Source of the DNA: Isochrysis galbana
Taxonomy: Eukaryota > Haptophyta > Isochrysidales > Isochrysidaceae
NCBI GenBank assembly: GCA_018136815.1
Contig: CM030932.1
Location: forward strand, 3,274,614 to 3,338,613
DNA length: 64,000 nucleotides
Reading direction: 5' to 3'
Shown: positions 32,302 to 42,693 of the stretch, in pieces
Layout: each line of letters begins with the position of its first letter
Numbering within the stretch: the stretch's first letter is position 1
Position numbers and translations under genes: made by a program
The notes under the pieces: model-generated
Told to the model about the DNA's origin: nothing
The model's database searches: none
What the model saw: only the letters and a program-made list of their open reading frames with translations

Positions 32302-34461
32302 GACGATACACAACTCTTAGCGGCAGACTACGGTAGCCTAGCGCGATCCCTCGGCTGGGTAAAAAGATACGCGGCGGCCTCGTGTGGCAAACCCAACGAT
32401 CAAAAGTTCGAGGGACTAAGGATGGGCTCCCTGAGAAGGAAGCGCCCACCCGCGAGATTCCAAAGGTACAAGTGGCTGAAAGGAAACGAGTATGCGACCA
32501 TATTGGGGGTCCCACTAGGTGGGCCCCGGGCCATTAAAGAGTTCTGGCGCAAACTAGCCGACAAGATAGAGAGGAAAACCACTATATACGCGCCGCTAAC
32601 CAATAATCTATCTATACATGGGAAAACGAAGGTGGCTAACTTCCTAGTATATTCTATACCTAGATACTGGCTGCAGACACTCGCAGCCCCTAGATCATTC
32701 CACACGGCGGTTAAAAGAGCCGTAGAAAGAATCATGTGGACAAACGCACGCACCGGCCGGAAGCTACAATGGATAAAGCACCCTGAGATCCCGACGAAAA
32801 ACACTTCGGAGAAAGGGCCACATCTAGGGCTGGGACTGCTCGACTGGGGCAACCATGTCAAAGCTTTACAAGCCAAATGGATCCTAAACTATCTTGACGC
32901 ACGCCAAGCACAATGGAAACAAGTGCTTGACGCGTGGTTCTGCCGCACGAACCTGGGGAGAGCAGCGGTTCTCTCGACGGTCCCCACGAACAAACTCACC
33001 GATGGAATAGCGGGCACGAGTAAACTTCCCGCGTTTTGGAAACAGGCGCTAAACAACATTCGCGAACTTAAACTCACATCACTGAAAGTAAGTAGAGAAG
33101 GAGCTCTCTCGCAACCCATGTGGGGTAGCCCAACGCACCCGGGACCTAAAATAAACCCCATATGGGTAAAACTATGGAACAAGCTTGAATGTAATACCAC
33201 ACATAACGTATTCAAAGACCACGCGGCGAACACGCCCTATAGCAGTGTTGAATGCGCGCAATACCTCAGGAACAATGACACGTATATACACTTCCAGGGT
33301 GAATATATCCCGAGAGACAAATTCTTGGAAACATGGGATACGATAGTCAGACACGCCAAGGAGACACTGGCAGCGGTAGATAAGACGGCCGAACTAGAAT
33401 GCGCACCACCGGGACGAGAAGAGGCCGACAATGAACACATCTCGGAAGAACCGACGCCCGAACTGCGAATAACGGTAGACGGGGAATACTATGTGAACAT
33501 CAAGGAGAGATGGCACGAGGCGGAACTCTCATACCTAGGCACGCCCATAATCGGAAAAAGACTACCCGCCGCGCCCTCGAACTTAGACCCATCCCCACCG
33601 GCGCAATGGGGGGGAGGATACAAAACCAACAAGAGACTAGAATACCCGCTGGCGGACGAATATACATTAGACGGCAAGACGCCGCTGGACGGCACCGGGG
33701 TAGAACATCTAACCGAGGCACTTCAGCGTAAAGACCGCAAACGCAAACGCCTCACGGGGCCGGCCAAATGGGAGGAAAAACTCCAAATACCAGGGGACAC
33801 ATGGGCGCACCTGGCGCGACTATACACCACGCCAATGGTAACGGCGAGGGACATGCACCTACACTTCAAACATATCACACACAGGCGAGTGGGCACGTAC
33901 AACCGCTTTCCAGACAGAACCAGCACGTGCCGCATTTGTGGGGAAACGGATGAATCCTCGATACACCTAGGCGAATGCCCCGGGATAACTAACATCCTAG
34001 GCGAACTGAATAAAATTGCACGGTTCACACCAGGATTAGAAAGGAGCAGGGAAGAAACAATTGTAGACAACCTATTCATATACCCAAAAGGAGACGCCCC
34101 AAAAGCGATATACGTGCTATACCTATTAGCGTGGAGATATATACTCACAGACTTCTATAGGATACATTACGACGGCATCAAATTCTCGGAAGAATCCATA
34201 CTAATAAGAATAATAGAGAGATACACCATACTAAGTAAAGCACTCCTCTTCGCACAAGAAACCGACTCGGCGAGAACCGCCCAAGCGGGCATGGGAAGAC
34301 AGCCTAAAAAAAGGATAGACATGAATGACTTGAGACCCGTTTTCAACAGGAACGACAAAGGCGGTCTTAAGCCCAGCGCGGAGCTAGTGGAACTAGCCTC
34401 CAAGCTGGGGATCGCACACGCTGTCGAGGGGACCATGGACCAAGGGAACAAAGGAAATTGA
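32302..34461 (+). CDS. LINE ORF2, truncated at the RT catalytic motif
   Basis: The open frame extends upstream of the first ATG (32422) to the RT motif-C region: codons at 32302 read DDTQLL, the second half of the usual YADDT box, but the preceding residues are lost. After this come LGVPLGGP, the thumb (HLGLGLLDWGNHVKALQAKW), the EYTLDGKTPLDGTG block, a zinc-binding C-terminus (CRICGETDESSIHLGEC) and LAWRYILTDFYRIHYDG, ending at TGA 34459-34461. About 719 residues remain. It is intact in frame but lacks the endonuclease and most of RT, which is typical 5' truncation. Closest relative in the window is 19246-20970. Confidence 0.85.
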   Translation, partial: DDTQLLAADYGSLARSLGWVKRYAAASCGKPNDQKFEGLRMGSLRRKRPPARFQRYKWLKGNEYATILGVPLGGPRAIKEFWRKLADKIERKTTIYAPLTNNLSIHGKTKVANFLVYSIPRYWLQTLAAPRSFHTAVKRAVERIMWTNARTGRKLQWIKHPEIPTKNTSEKGPHLGLGLLDWGNHVKALQAKWILNYLDARQAQWKQVLDAWFCRTNLGRAAVLSTVPTNKLTDGIAGTSKLPAFWKQALNNIRELKLTSLKVSREGALSQPMWGSPTHPGPKINPIWVKLWNKLECNTTHNVFKDHAANTPYSSVECAQYLRNNDTYIHFQGEYIPRDKFLETWDTIVRHAKETLAAVDKTAELECAPPGREEADNEHISEEPTPELRITVDGEYYVNIKERWHEAELSYLGTPIIGKRLPAAPSNLDPSPPAQWGGGYKTNKRLEYPLADEYTLDGKTPLDGTGVEHLTEALQRKDRKRKRLTGPAKWEEKLQIPGDTWAHLARLYTTPMVTARDMHLHFKHITHRRVGTYNRFPDRTSTCRICGETDESSIHLGECPGITNILGELNKIARFTPGLERSREETIVDNLFIYPKGDAPKAIYVLYLLAWRYILTDFYRIHYDGIKFSEESILIRIIERYTILSKALLFAQETDSARTAQAGMGRQPKKRIDMNDLRPVFNRNDKGGLKPSAELVELASKLGIAHAVEGTMDQGNKGN

Positions 34462-34749
34462 AACATCGATACACCTACCTAAGCCGCTGGTAGAGACAAT
34501 GGAACCTGGATATAAACCAAACAAACAAAAAGCGACCAGACGGACACATTCGACAACAAAGACAATTCCAGAAGGCCTGCCCGGACCCCACACTCTAAAC
34601 CAGGCCTCAGGTAGCGCACCGAGGCCGGACCCCGGAAACCGAAGAAAAAGGAAAGAAGGGGGGCAGGGGAAGAGGTGGAGGGAGGGATGATAAGGGCGGT
34701 GTAGATAGCGAAGGGAAATCCCATAACTAGTAGGTGTGTAGCCCTGAAT

Positions 34750-34860
34750 CTTCAGAAGTTTTTTTTTTTTTAGGAGACTCACACACAAGCGAGCAAGGAG
34801 AGAAGGGGGAGATCACGGCTCGACTCATGCGGCCCTCTCCCCCTCCTCACCCCAATATTG
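34750..34860 (+). repeat. Dispersed repeat L, copy 1
   Basis: TTTTTTTAGGAGACTCACAC, AAGCGAGCAAGGAGAGAAGG, GAGATCACGGCTCGACTCAT, GCGGCCCTCTCCCCCTC. Reverse complement is found at 46650-46860. It follows the LINE by about 290 bases. Confidence 0.7.
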
Positions 34861-35325
34861 TTAGGGGATGGGAAAGTCCATCTCAAGATGGACCCCCCCT
34901 ATCCGTGTGGATGGGTACATCCCAAAGATGGCTGGGATGTGGGCATCTGGAGATGGCGTTTGCCCCATCTTTTTGATGTCCACCCGCCACGATGGCAATT
35001 GTCGGCAGTAGGTGCGCACATCTGCAAATGGGTTCTACCCATCTGGCGGATAAACGCATCCTGAAGATGCAACGTGTGCATCCACCAAGATGGCGCATCC
35101 CCAAGGATGATACATTCCCATCGCTTGGGATGGCTGCATTGCAAAGATGGGTAGATGCGCCCATCTAGAGACGATGTTGGGCCATTTGGCGGGGCAGGTG
35201 CATCCCATTAGGTGGACAACCCCCATCTCATAGACGGATGCCATCCAAAGATGGTTGTGAGCCATCCTGCAAATTGCACGCATCCCTTAGGATGGGACGA
35301 GAGCCATCCTGAGATGGAGATGGTG
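34860..35325. repeat. Array of short degenerate hairpins built on CATCC...GGATG / CATCT...AGATG
   Basis: At least a dozen small inverted repeats (for example GTCCATCTCAAGATGGAC at 34875-34892, GCCATCCAAAGATGGTT near 35251, CATCCCTTAGGATGGG near 35281) follow one another every ~25-40 bases without an exact unit. It resembles a decayed tandem array of hairpins, or DNA shaped by a site-specific insertion process. No coding potential. Confidence 0.75.
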
Positions 35326-35384
35326 GGGGGATGGGCGCGCGAGTGATGGGCAGATGTGCCTATTTACAACCATGGTGCTCACCC

Positions 35385-35450
35385 ACAAACACCCACCCAC
35401 AAACACCTACCCACCCACCCACACCCACACACACACACACTCTCTCTCTC
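35385..35450 (+). repeat. CACCCA/CACA microsatellite
   Basis: CACCCACAAACACCCACC-type repeats running into (AC)n and (TC)n. No gene. Confidence 0.9.
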
Positions 35451-35557
35451 ACGTACACGCCCGCACAACATCAATTACAGGTACACAAAGGGGTTAAGCA
35501 AGAAGCGGACATCCCGCAGGTCATCGCCAGCACGAAGACCCAGGTGCCTGTGCTGTC

Positions 35558-36782
35558 TAGCAGTGGGGCCTAGCGGGCTTGCAGAGCGGACAGACTCTTG
35601 CCGCCACTGCGAGGGGTCGGGCACGAGTGGAACGCGGAATTTGCAACTCTCCACCGGGATCACCCCGTGCCAAAGCCTGCCCCTCATGGTGTGCGCGAGG
35701 CTTCCCTTGGGCGGTGTTCCACGTTGTGGCTGCGGCCACAACGCGTACCTGCGCCCAGGCGGGAATCTGCTGTGAGGTTGACGGCGGCACGTGCAGCAGA
35801 ACGTGAAGCGCGCACCTGTACATCCTCAAGAATTCCATGTCTTCCTCGTCAGCCAAATCCTGGTCATCCTCGCCCACCTCCCAGCGATTCGGCGCTTCCT
35901 CGCCCCCCCCTCCTCCACCTCCCCCTCTTCAAGCAACGCCTGCGCCTTCACTGCCGCCTCTTCTCCCCAAGTGGCCGCGCCGCAGTCTAGGCCACTCGCA
36001 TACTTCTTGCGCCTCGCCCTGCCTAGCGCGGATTCCACCAGGAGCTGCATCAGCAGCCACTTATGGGTACCGAAGCGACGCAGTGGCAGCTTGGCCAGCA
36101 TCTCCGGCGAGACGCTTGCAAGCTGCCAGCTCAGGACCTCCCTCCCTCTCTCTTGCTCACGCTTGGCTCGGAGTGCGGCAACCTCGGCGCCCGCTTCCAG
36201 AGGGAGGTCCCACCAGTCGTCATTCTGGCCAGTGAACAGAGCTAGCGGCGTTGGTTTCACCGGCGGCGGAGCGCGTAGCCCTGGCGAACTGATGCACGCC
36301 TGTGAGCACGCCGCCACAGCCAACGGCGGCGCGGATCCCGCACCGCAATGGTGCAAGGCGCCCAGCCCAGTCGGGATTGCAGCCCCTTGTGAGCTGCCTC
36401 CTTCCCAGAGCGCGGATCTTGACGAGCTCGGCGAGTGCTCGTGCGGCGAGTGCTCATGCGGCGGCGGCGACACCGGCGGCTCGGGCGACGCAGAGGCCGA
36501 TGCAGGTGTGGACGGGGCCACGGCACCCATCCCGCCATGTGTCCTCTGCAGCACCGGCGACTGTCCCCCAGAGCAGCAACCTGACGGCCCGCCGCCGCCA
36601 CTGCCGTCCGAGTCCGAGCTTGTGTGCCCTTCGTTTGGATGCGACAATGAGCGCATCCCAGCCGCGCACCCGTGGCGCCGGAACATGATGAGATTCACGA
36701 ATGTCACTCCGCATCGCGAGCAGCGCACTCGTGTCTGGTGGCGCTTGGGCGGCGGCACAGGGCTGTCCGACTGACTTTGCAT
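35558..36782 (-). CDS. Zinc-finger-like protein, unknown function, with a likely homopolymer frameshift
   Basis: The frame from ATG 36782 encodes 318 residues to 35826. Near the N-terminus is a zinc-finger-like C-x2-C-x12-H-x-C (RCSRCGVTFVNLIMFRRHGC, about 20-39). The middle is Pro/Ser/His-rich and the C-terminal third is helical with a Trp-rich start (GQNDDWWDLPLEAG). Past a run of eight C (35903-35910) the frame becomes odd. Adding one base to the run would continue instead into an acidic segment (GEDDQDLADEEDMEF) in the frame that runs to 35558, with possible donor sites (AG|GTGCGC near 35817, CAG|GTACGC near 35752). So the true C-terminus is uncertain. An overlapping plus-strand ORF (35791-36774) is read as its shadow. 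Confidence 0.5.
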
Positions 36783-36884
36783 AGATCCGAGGGCGGTGGA
36801 CGGGGAGTGCGTCGGAGGAGCGAGCGGAGGATCCGAGCGGTGGCGATGCGTGTCAGTCGAGTGGCGTGTTCCAAGAGGGGGCGG

Positions 36885-37060
36885 AGTATTAAAAAAAACC
36901 TTTTAATGTTCTCGCCTCGCACGCGGCCACGGGTTTAACTACTGTAGCCACGCCCACTTCCCTTCCTCTCCCTCGCTACCCGCCTTGCGGCATCTCCCCT
37001 CGTGCACTACTTGGGGCCCAGGTTGCTGGGGGGGTTAGGTTGGGCGGGGTGCACCGACCC
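36885..37060 (-). repeat. Dispersed repeat family H, copy 4
   Basis: AAAAAAAACCTTTTAATGTT, CGCACGCGGCCACGGG, GTGCACTACTTGGGGCC. Same layout as 24125-24300. Confidence 0.55.
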
Positions 37061-37207
37061 CTAGTGGAGATTCCCCGTCTTCCTCCTGTGCCTCTAGGTG
37101 GCCCGTTTCTTCTTGTGTCGAGGCGTGTGTGTAGGTGTAGGGGGCGGAGTATTATTATAAACAGTAATTAGCTTTGGGAAATGTGTGTTGACCGCGTAGC
37201 GGTCGTT

Positions 37208-37325
37208 GGCATGGCAAAAAATAGCCCCCCCCCCCTATGGCGAGGGGGGGACTTCGGCGGGGGGGGGGGGGGGGAGGCTCCCGGGGGGGGGGGGGGGGGA
37301 GGCTCCGGGGGGGGGGGGGGGGACT
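37208..37325. repeat. PolyG tract with GGCTCC spacers
   Basis: Several runs of 9-17 G separated by AGGCTCC(C/G) at about 37258-37322. Base-call length in such runs is unreliable. G-quadruplex capable. Confidence 0.85.
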
Positions 37326-37374
37326 CAGTGGTCCGTAGGCACGCGGCGCGCGGGGTGGGGGTGGGTGGGTGGGT

Positions 37375-37860
37375 GGGGGGGGGCGGAGCGAGAGAGAGAG
37401 GCGTCGATGCGCGTCACCTCCAATGGGTGGTCCGCACGTTGCACGCTCGCCTGGTCGTGCCGGGGAGGAGAGCACCACCAGCCCGATTGCTGCTGCTGCT
37501 GCCGGCCTCGTGCAGCTGTCCACCGAGCTCCCGGAGACGGAGCGCCGCACGGAGGCCCTGCCCCAGCTCCCACTCCGGGATGGGCGTCGGCGGCGTCTGT
37601 CGCCGCGGCCCTCCCTCGTTTCTTAGTTCCTCTCTCTCTGGATTCTCTCTGAATTCTCATCCACAGAGACGGTGCATTGTTTTAAATATACGTTTGGGGA
37701 GGAAATTCGGCCGGCGGCGGGGGGGAAATTCGGCGGCGTGGGCGGGGAGGGGGGGGGGGTCGTAGACTGTGCATTGCGTAAAATGTACGTTTGGGGAGGA
37801 AATTTGGCGACGGCGGAGGGGGAAATTCCGGGGGGGGGGGGGGGGGGGACGCCCGTGGGG
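37375..37860 (-). pseudogene. Partial duplicate of the oxygenase gene's 5' end and promoter
   Basis: Matches 39240-39570: the stretch CCTCCAATGGGTGGTC to CTCTCTGGATTCTCTCTGAA encodes the same N-terminal ~110 residues but with frame breaks. Upstream of its start the promoter-like block (ACGTTTGGGGAGGAAATT) is present twice (37687 and 37789). It lies just downstream of the intact gene's stop, so it is a tandem partial duplication. Confidence 0.8.
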
Positions 37861-37945
37861 CGCGCAGATAGCCCGCGCAGATAGCCCGAATGAAAATGCC
37901 CATCCGATAATGCTCCACGCAGCTCGAAACGATACCCATTCCCAT

Positions 37946-39491
37946 TCACACAGTTTCCACGCAGTCAGTCCGGCCCCCCGAGTACAACACATGCTCGTAA
38001 TCGGCCGGCTCGCCGAAGCCTGGGGTGCTCTCGTTCGAAAACGTGAGCTCGTACTCGCCTGGCCCGCCCGGGAAGGGCTCCTCCTCCACAAAGAAATGCA
38101 GGCGCACATGCTCACCGTCGTACCCGCCGCCAGAGTGCACCACATCTGCCGCAAAGTAGGCGGCTTCGCCCCTGCGCAGCACGACGTGCACGACACGCCG
38201 ACGATCCTCCGCCAAAAACAGGAGCCGGGCATCGGTCATACTCACGTTGATTACCACAGAGCCGACGCAGCCGGTGCGCCGTCTGGGCGGGAAGTCGGTG
38301 TGCAGAGTCTGCTCACGCCCCGGAAGGCTGTGCAGCCGAGCCGCTCCCAAGAGCCGAGGCGGCACGACACCCATGGCCTGGCCGAGGCGGCCGGCCACCT
38401 GTAGGTAGGGCATAGGGGGCGGTCAGGAGCTGCGCGCCGCATCCCGATGCGCTGCGACTCACCTGTGCCAGAATGGGCGTGAGCTCCTCGGACTCCCTGA
38501 GGTAGATTGCGCGCCGGGACCGGTCTCTCCAGCTCGGCCTGCCGTTCGGCATGAGGCTGTTAATGATCACCTCCTCCGCAGACTCCAGCCGCAGGTGGAG
38601 CACATGCTGGCACTCCTCCGGCGAGAGCACGTCCTGGAGCACGTGCACCTTGCCGTCGAGCCCCACCTCCGCAAGTGAGCGCACCTCGGCGTGAATCGCC
38701 TTGCTGCGTGTGCGCTGCGAGCCGCGCGCCGCTGATACGCCCGGCAGCTGTCCCATGGACACACCATGCCCGCAGGTGCCGACCTCCCTGGCCGTGCGGC
38801 GGGCCCTGGTGGACCGAGTCGACCGGCGCGGCGCCGCCGGCAGTGGTCGCTCCTCTTCCGGTGGGCGCTCCTCCTCCTCGACAGCATGCGCCATGCTCAG
38901 GCCGTCCTCGAGCCCCGGGACCTCCTCCCGGCTCCGGCTCAGGAGGTCCGCCACCACCCTCGCCGGAAGTGGCGCCATCGCTGCTTCAGCCCCGCCCTCC
39001 GCCAGCGCCGCCGCCCTCGCCAGAAGTGGCGCCATCGCTGGGGCGGTGGCTGCAGCCACGACAGCCGTCACGTCGTGCGTCTGCTCCACGTAGCGCGCCA
39101 GCGCTTCGACGAGCACAGGCCTGAGGATGGACCTCCACTCCGACCGGTTGTCACGGCTAAGGTGCGGCTGGTCCTGACGGGTGAACGTGGCCGCCAAGCC
39201 GGCCAGCCCGCGGGGATCGCTGCGGAGCGCGGCCAGCGCCCGCGCGTCGATGCGCGTCACCTCCAATGGGTGGTCAGCACGCTCGCCTGGTCGTGCCGGG
39301 GAGGAGAGCACGACCAGCACGGTTTGCTGCTGCTGCCGCTCGTGCAGCTGTCCACCGAGCTCCCGGAGACGGACGCCGCACGGAGGCCCTGCCCCAGCTC
39401 CCACTGCGGGATGGGCGTCGGCGGCGTCGGGCGCCGCGGATGCATGGCGAGTCGGCCCTCTCTCTCTGGATTCTCTCTGAAGACTGTGCAT
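37946..39491 (-). CDS. 2-oxoglutarate/Fe(II) oxygenase-like protein, two exons
   Basis: Exons (minus): 39491-38463 and 38398-37946, joined in phase 0 across a 64-base GT-AG intron (GTGAGT..CTACAG) to give 493 residues. The first ~250 residues are Ala/Arg/Glu-rich and unassigned. The C-terminal ~215 fit a prolyl-4-hydroxylase-type fold: DVLSPEECQHVLHL at the start, then a double-stranded beta-helix with candidate iron ligands in LHTDF (HxD) and a distal His in DVVHSGG, with LHFFVEEEPF near the end. Such enzymes hydroxylate protein or small-molecule substrates using 2-oxoglutarate. The substrate cannot be told. The oxygenase call rests on the HxD...H pattern and spacing. The alternative is a non-catalytic cupin. 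Confidence 0.6.
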
Positions 39492-39494
39492 TGT

Positions 39495-39580
39495 TTTAAG
39501 TGTACGTTTGGGGAGGAAATTCGGCGACGGCGGGGGGAAAATTCGGCGGCGTGGGCGGGGGGGGGGCGCCCGTGGGGCCC
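39495..39580 (-). promoter_or_regulatory. Upstream block of the oxygenase gene, present three times nearby
   Basis: GTACGTTTGGGGAGGAAATT followed by CGGCG(A)CGGCGGGG and AATTCGGCGGCGTGGGCGG, immediately 5' of the ATG at 39491. Near-identical copies occur at 37687-37760 and 37789-37850, in front of the partial duplicate. Its conservation between copies may only reflect recent duplication. Confidence 0.4.
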
Positions 39581-39776
39581 ATTCGAGGACCCCCCCCTTC
39601 AGAAGCCCTCGAAACGGCCTCAGGAGGCCCTATGAAAATCCTCAGAAAGCCTCGGAAGCCCTCAGAACGCCAATTACTGTAGTTGTGCTGGGCTTCTATA
39701 AGCTACACAGCTGAAATCTGTCGGGGGGCCCCGACGGATCTCGCCAACTCCGCCAGTCCGCTCCTCCCCTCCCACG

Positions 39777-41998
39777 ATGGCTCCCTCGCCTCCGACGCCC
39801 TGCCTCACCGCCGACGAACTCGCAGCCCTCTGTGACATCCTCATCGCAGAGGTGGATGCCATCCGTGCCAACGGGCCTGTCTCCGACCCCGACCTGCGCC
39901 GCGCGCTCGCGAAGCGGCAGGAGTGGCGGCTGCGCAAGCTCAGGCGCATGCGCCAGCTGCGCGACCAGGTCTTGACCGACGCGATGCAGGGGCGGCGCGC
40001 GCCGCCTCCAGAGTGGATGATGTGCGGGAGCGGCGCTGCTATGGCATGGGCAGTCGCCTGCCCCCTCCCACTTGTGAGTGCTGTCGCCGTGCCTCCGTCG
40101 TCGCCGGCGCCGCTGGCCGCCAGCGCACCTCATCCTGTGCACCCGCGGGAGTGGTTGCGCTCTGTGGAGTGCGGGGACATTTCCCTGCCCACCGCCCTGT
40201 ACCACCTACAGCTCTCCATCCCCCCCCAGTGCCCTGACGTGCTGCATTTGCTGGACCCTGGGAATGACTGCCCGGGCGTGAGGCGAGTGCGGATTCGTGT
40301 CGCGGAGTACAGCGTCCCCCATGTGAATGCGCACCTGGATGTACTGCGAGCGGGTGGGGAGGGCGGGCTGTCCGTGCTGCGGGGTGTGTGCGCGGTGCTA
40401 CACCTGTTCTGTCAGGCGGCCTGTCTAGGTCTTGGTGATGAACATGTTCCCCTCCCCACGGAGGCTATGCATGTGCTCCCGGGCGAGGATGGGCGATGGC
40501 GGCAGCAGCACGTGGACGCCGTGCTCATTGCCCAGACAGGCAAGCCCGAGTGCCTGGGTGTGCACGAGGCGGGCTACGCCTCCAGGTTCGCGTCCCCTGT
40601 GATGCAGAGTGTGGAGGTGAGCCGCAGCAAGCGCCTGAGCTTGCAGGGTCTGCTGCAGAGGCGCGCATGCACAACGCTGCGCCAGCACCTGCGACGCCCG
40701 TGCACGTCTCCTCTGGCGCTGCAGCAATGCCTGCGTGCAGCCCTTGCACATCTTCTCATTGCAGGGATGTACTACTACCCGGAGGAGGAGATGGCGCGTG
40801 TGTACGGGTGTGAGGGAGTTGAAGGAGTGCATGGGGGCAGGTGGTGGCAGCAGCAGCGTCAGCGTGTGGGCGCTGTGGCGGAGGCCGGCTTTCCCCGGGC
40901 GACTTTGGGCGATGCCTTCAAGAATTGTGCCCTGCATCACTCGCACCTACCCGTGCTCAATTGGGCTGATCTGCCCGATGCCTTGCCTTGCTCACGGGCG
41001 GAGGCTGTGGGCGCCCACAGCAGGGCCACAGCATTGCTGCTGCAAATGGCATCGCCTGCAGCTGGGGAGGGGCTCCTCATCGTCGACTGCAATGGGCAGG
41101 CCGGGCAAGCCGCCCACCACCTGTGCTGCCTCGACTACATGGTCAGCCCAGCCATTTGGCAGGATAGGTGCGGCCATGTGTATTCCTCCTCTACCCCCCC
41201 CCCCCCTCCCCTCCCCTCACCACCACCCCCCGCGCGCACACACATCTCCCTCCTGCACTGCGTAGGTTGTTGGGGGGTGGCGGCGTTGTGGTCTTCCCGG
41301 ACGGCAAGTGGGACGCGGAGTGGTGGGAGAGGCCCACCGTCTCTCACGTCGTCATCGGCCTGAGCTATGTGGGTCGTGGCTACGTGGGCGGAGGCCAGCC
41401 GCGGTTCGACGAGACGGGCAGTAATACTCATGGGCCTGGCAGCCTGCAGCAGTGCCTCTTGCTGTCGGCGGTGCAAGTGCCCCTCGGCGTGCGATTTGTG
41501 CTCACAGGCGCCTTCCCCTCCTTTGGTGCCAAGGGCGGGCAGGGCAAGATGTCGCACGGGCTCGGGCTGCCAGAGGGCTACTCACTGCAAGAGATGGTGT
41601 CGGCGGGCGCAGCCAGCATGGGGCACTCCTGGCGCCCTTCCTTGTTTAGGCACCGCACCGTGCGATGCTTGTCGGAGTGCTTACCCCAACGCATTTGTGC
41701 CCCGTCACTGTCCATCGGGCCTATTCCCTGGACGGTAGCCGCCCAGCTGCCTTGCGTGGCCGAGCCCCACCCTCACAGTGCGGCTGCGCGAGAATCATGT
41801 TTCCCTGACCTCGACTTGTGCGGACAACGAGGTGGAGTGCGTGGAGGGGAGGGGACCCCCCCCCGCAAGCGCAAGGAGGCGGGGCACGCAAACGATGGCC
41901 AGACGAGCACCCCTACGGATGGCGAGTTAGCCTGTCGCACCACAAGAAGCATGACTGGGCGGCGCAAACCTACGCCTCGAGAGCGGTTGTCCCTGTGA
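39777..41998 (+). CDS. Unknown protein, two exons, 707 residues
   Basis: Exons 39777-41167 and 41266-41998 join in phase 2 across a 98-base GT-AG intron with a polyC tract (GTGCGGCC..GCGTAG). Residues 1-80 are helical and basic (RRALAKRQEWRLRKLRRMRQ). The middle is Leu/Cys/His-rich. About 435-520 holds LLIVDCNGQAGQAAHHLCCL, then across the splice LLGGGGVVVFPDGKWDAEWW and VSHVVIGLSYVGRGYVGGG. The C-terminus is basic (PPRKRKEAG, TTRSMTGRRKPTPRERL), perhaps a nuclear signal. I do not recognise the family. The start is the first ATG after a stop-containing leader. Many Cys and His residues suggest metal or nucleic-acid binding, but no standard finger is present. Confidence 0.6.
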
Positions 41999-42693
41999 TG
42001 TGTGATGGTTTGTAGCGGCCTCGGCTAACATATTCCACACCAATAGTGCACATCGTACCCGGTGCTGCCAGCTGCGCCGCCGCACCCGCATCTGCACAGC
42101 AATCAATCAGTACATTAGGGGGAGCGTGAGCACGTGCCCCTCGTGGCTGCTTGCGCCACCTCGCCCCGTAGTCGCGCTCGTGCTCGCGTTGGACGATGCC
42201 CCCGGACATCCGGAGCCGCCAAAACCGCCATACGCGCCGCCGAAGCCACCGTCCGTAGGGTAGCCGCCACCCGTCTGCGCGCCAAAGCCAAGCAGCCGAA
42301 GCCACCGCCGCCCATGTCCGAGCTATGATGTCAGAACATGCAATACTCCACCATGGCTAGCACTACAGATAGTAATGGTGCCGGCAGCCAACATCATAGA
42401 TAGTCATAGCGTCCTCCCGCTCAACTTATGATTGGTATTACCAGTATTATGATGAATTATGTTTACGATCATATGGGGGCTTCAACAAACGAGGGCTTTC
42501 GTCGCACACACGACACGCGAATGCGAAACTATCATTTTTGGGTGGGGTGGGGATGGGGTGCGGGGTGCACAGACCTCGCCATTCTATTGGTTATTTACAT
42601 GTACATCTCTAACAACGGGAAGTGGGCGGGCGCTTCTTGGCAGGTGCTCCTTCATTACAACTTGTGATCTCCGTCCGTCTGCACGGGAGCTCC
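41999..42693. other. No supported gene
   Basis: Mixed-complexity DNA between an unknown gene and a MITE. Short frames only. Confidence 0.5.

Noticed and set aside
35791..36774. 327-codon plus-strand frame opposite the zinc-finger-like gene
   Set aside because: Low-complexity Pro/Ser/Ala content; the minus frame has a zinc-finger pattern and ordered blocks. One of the two must be a shadow.
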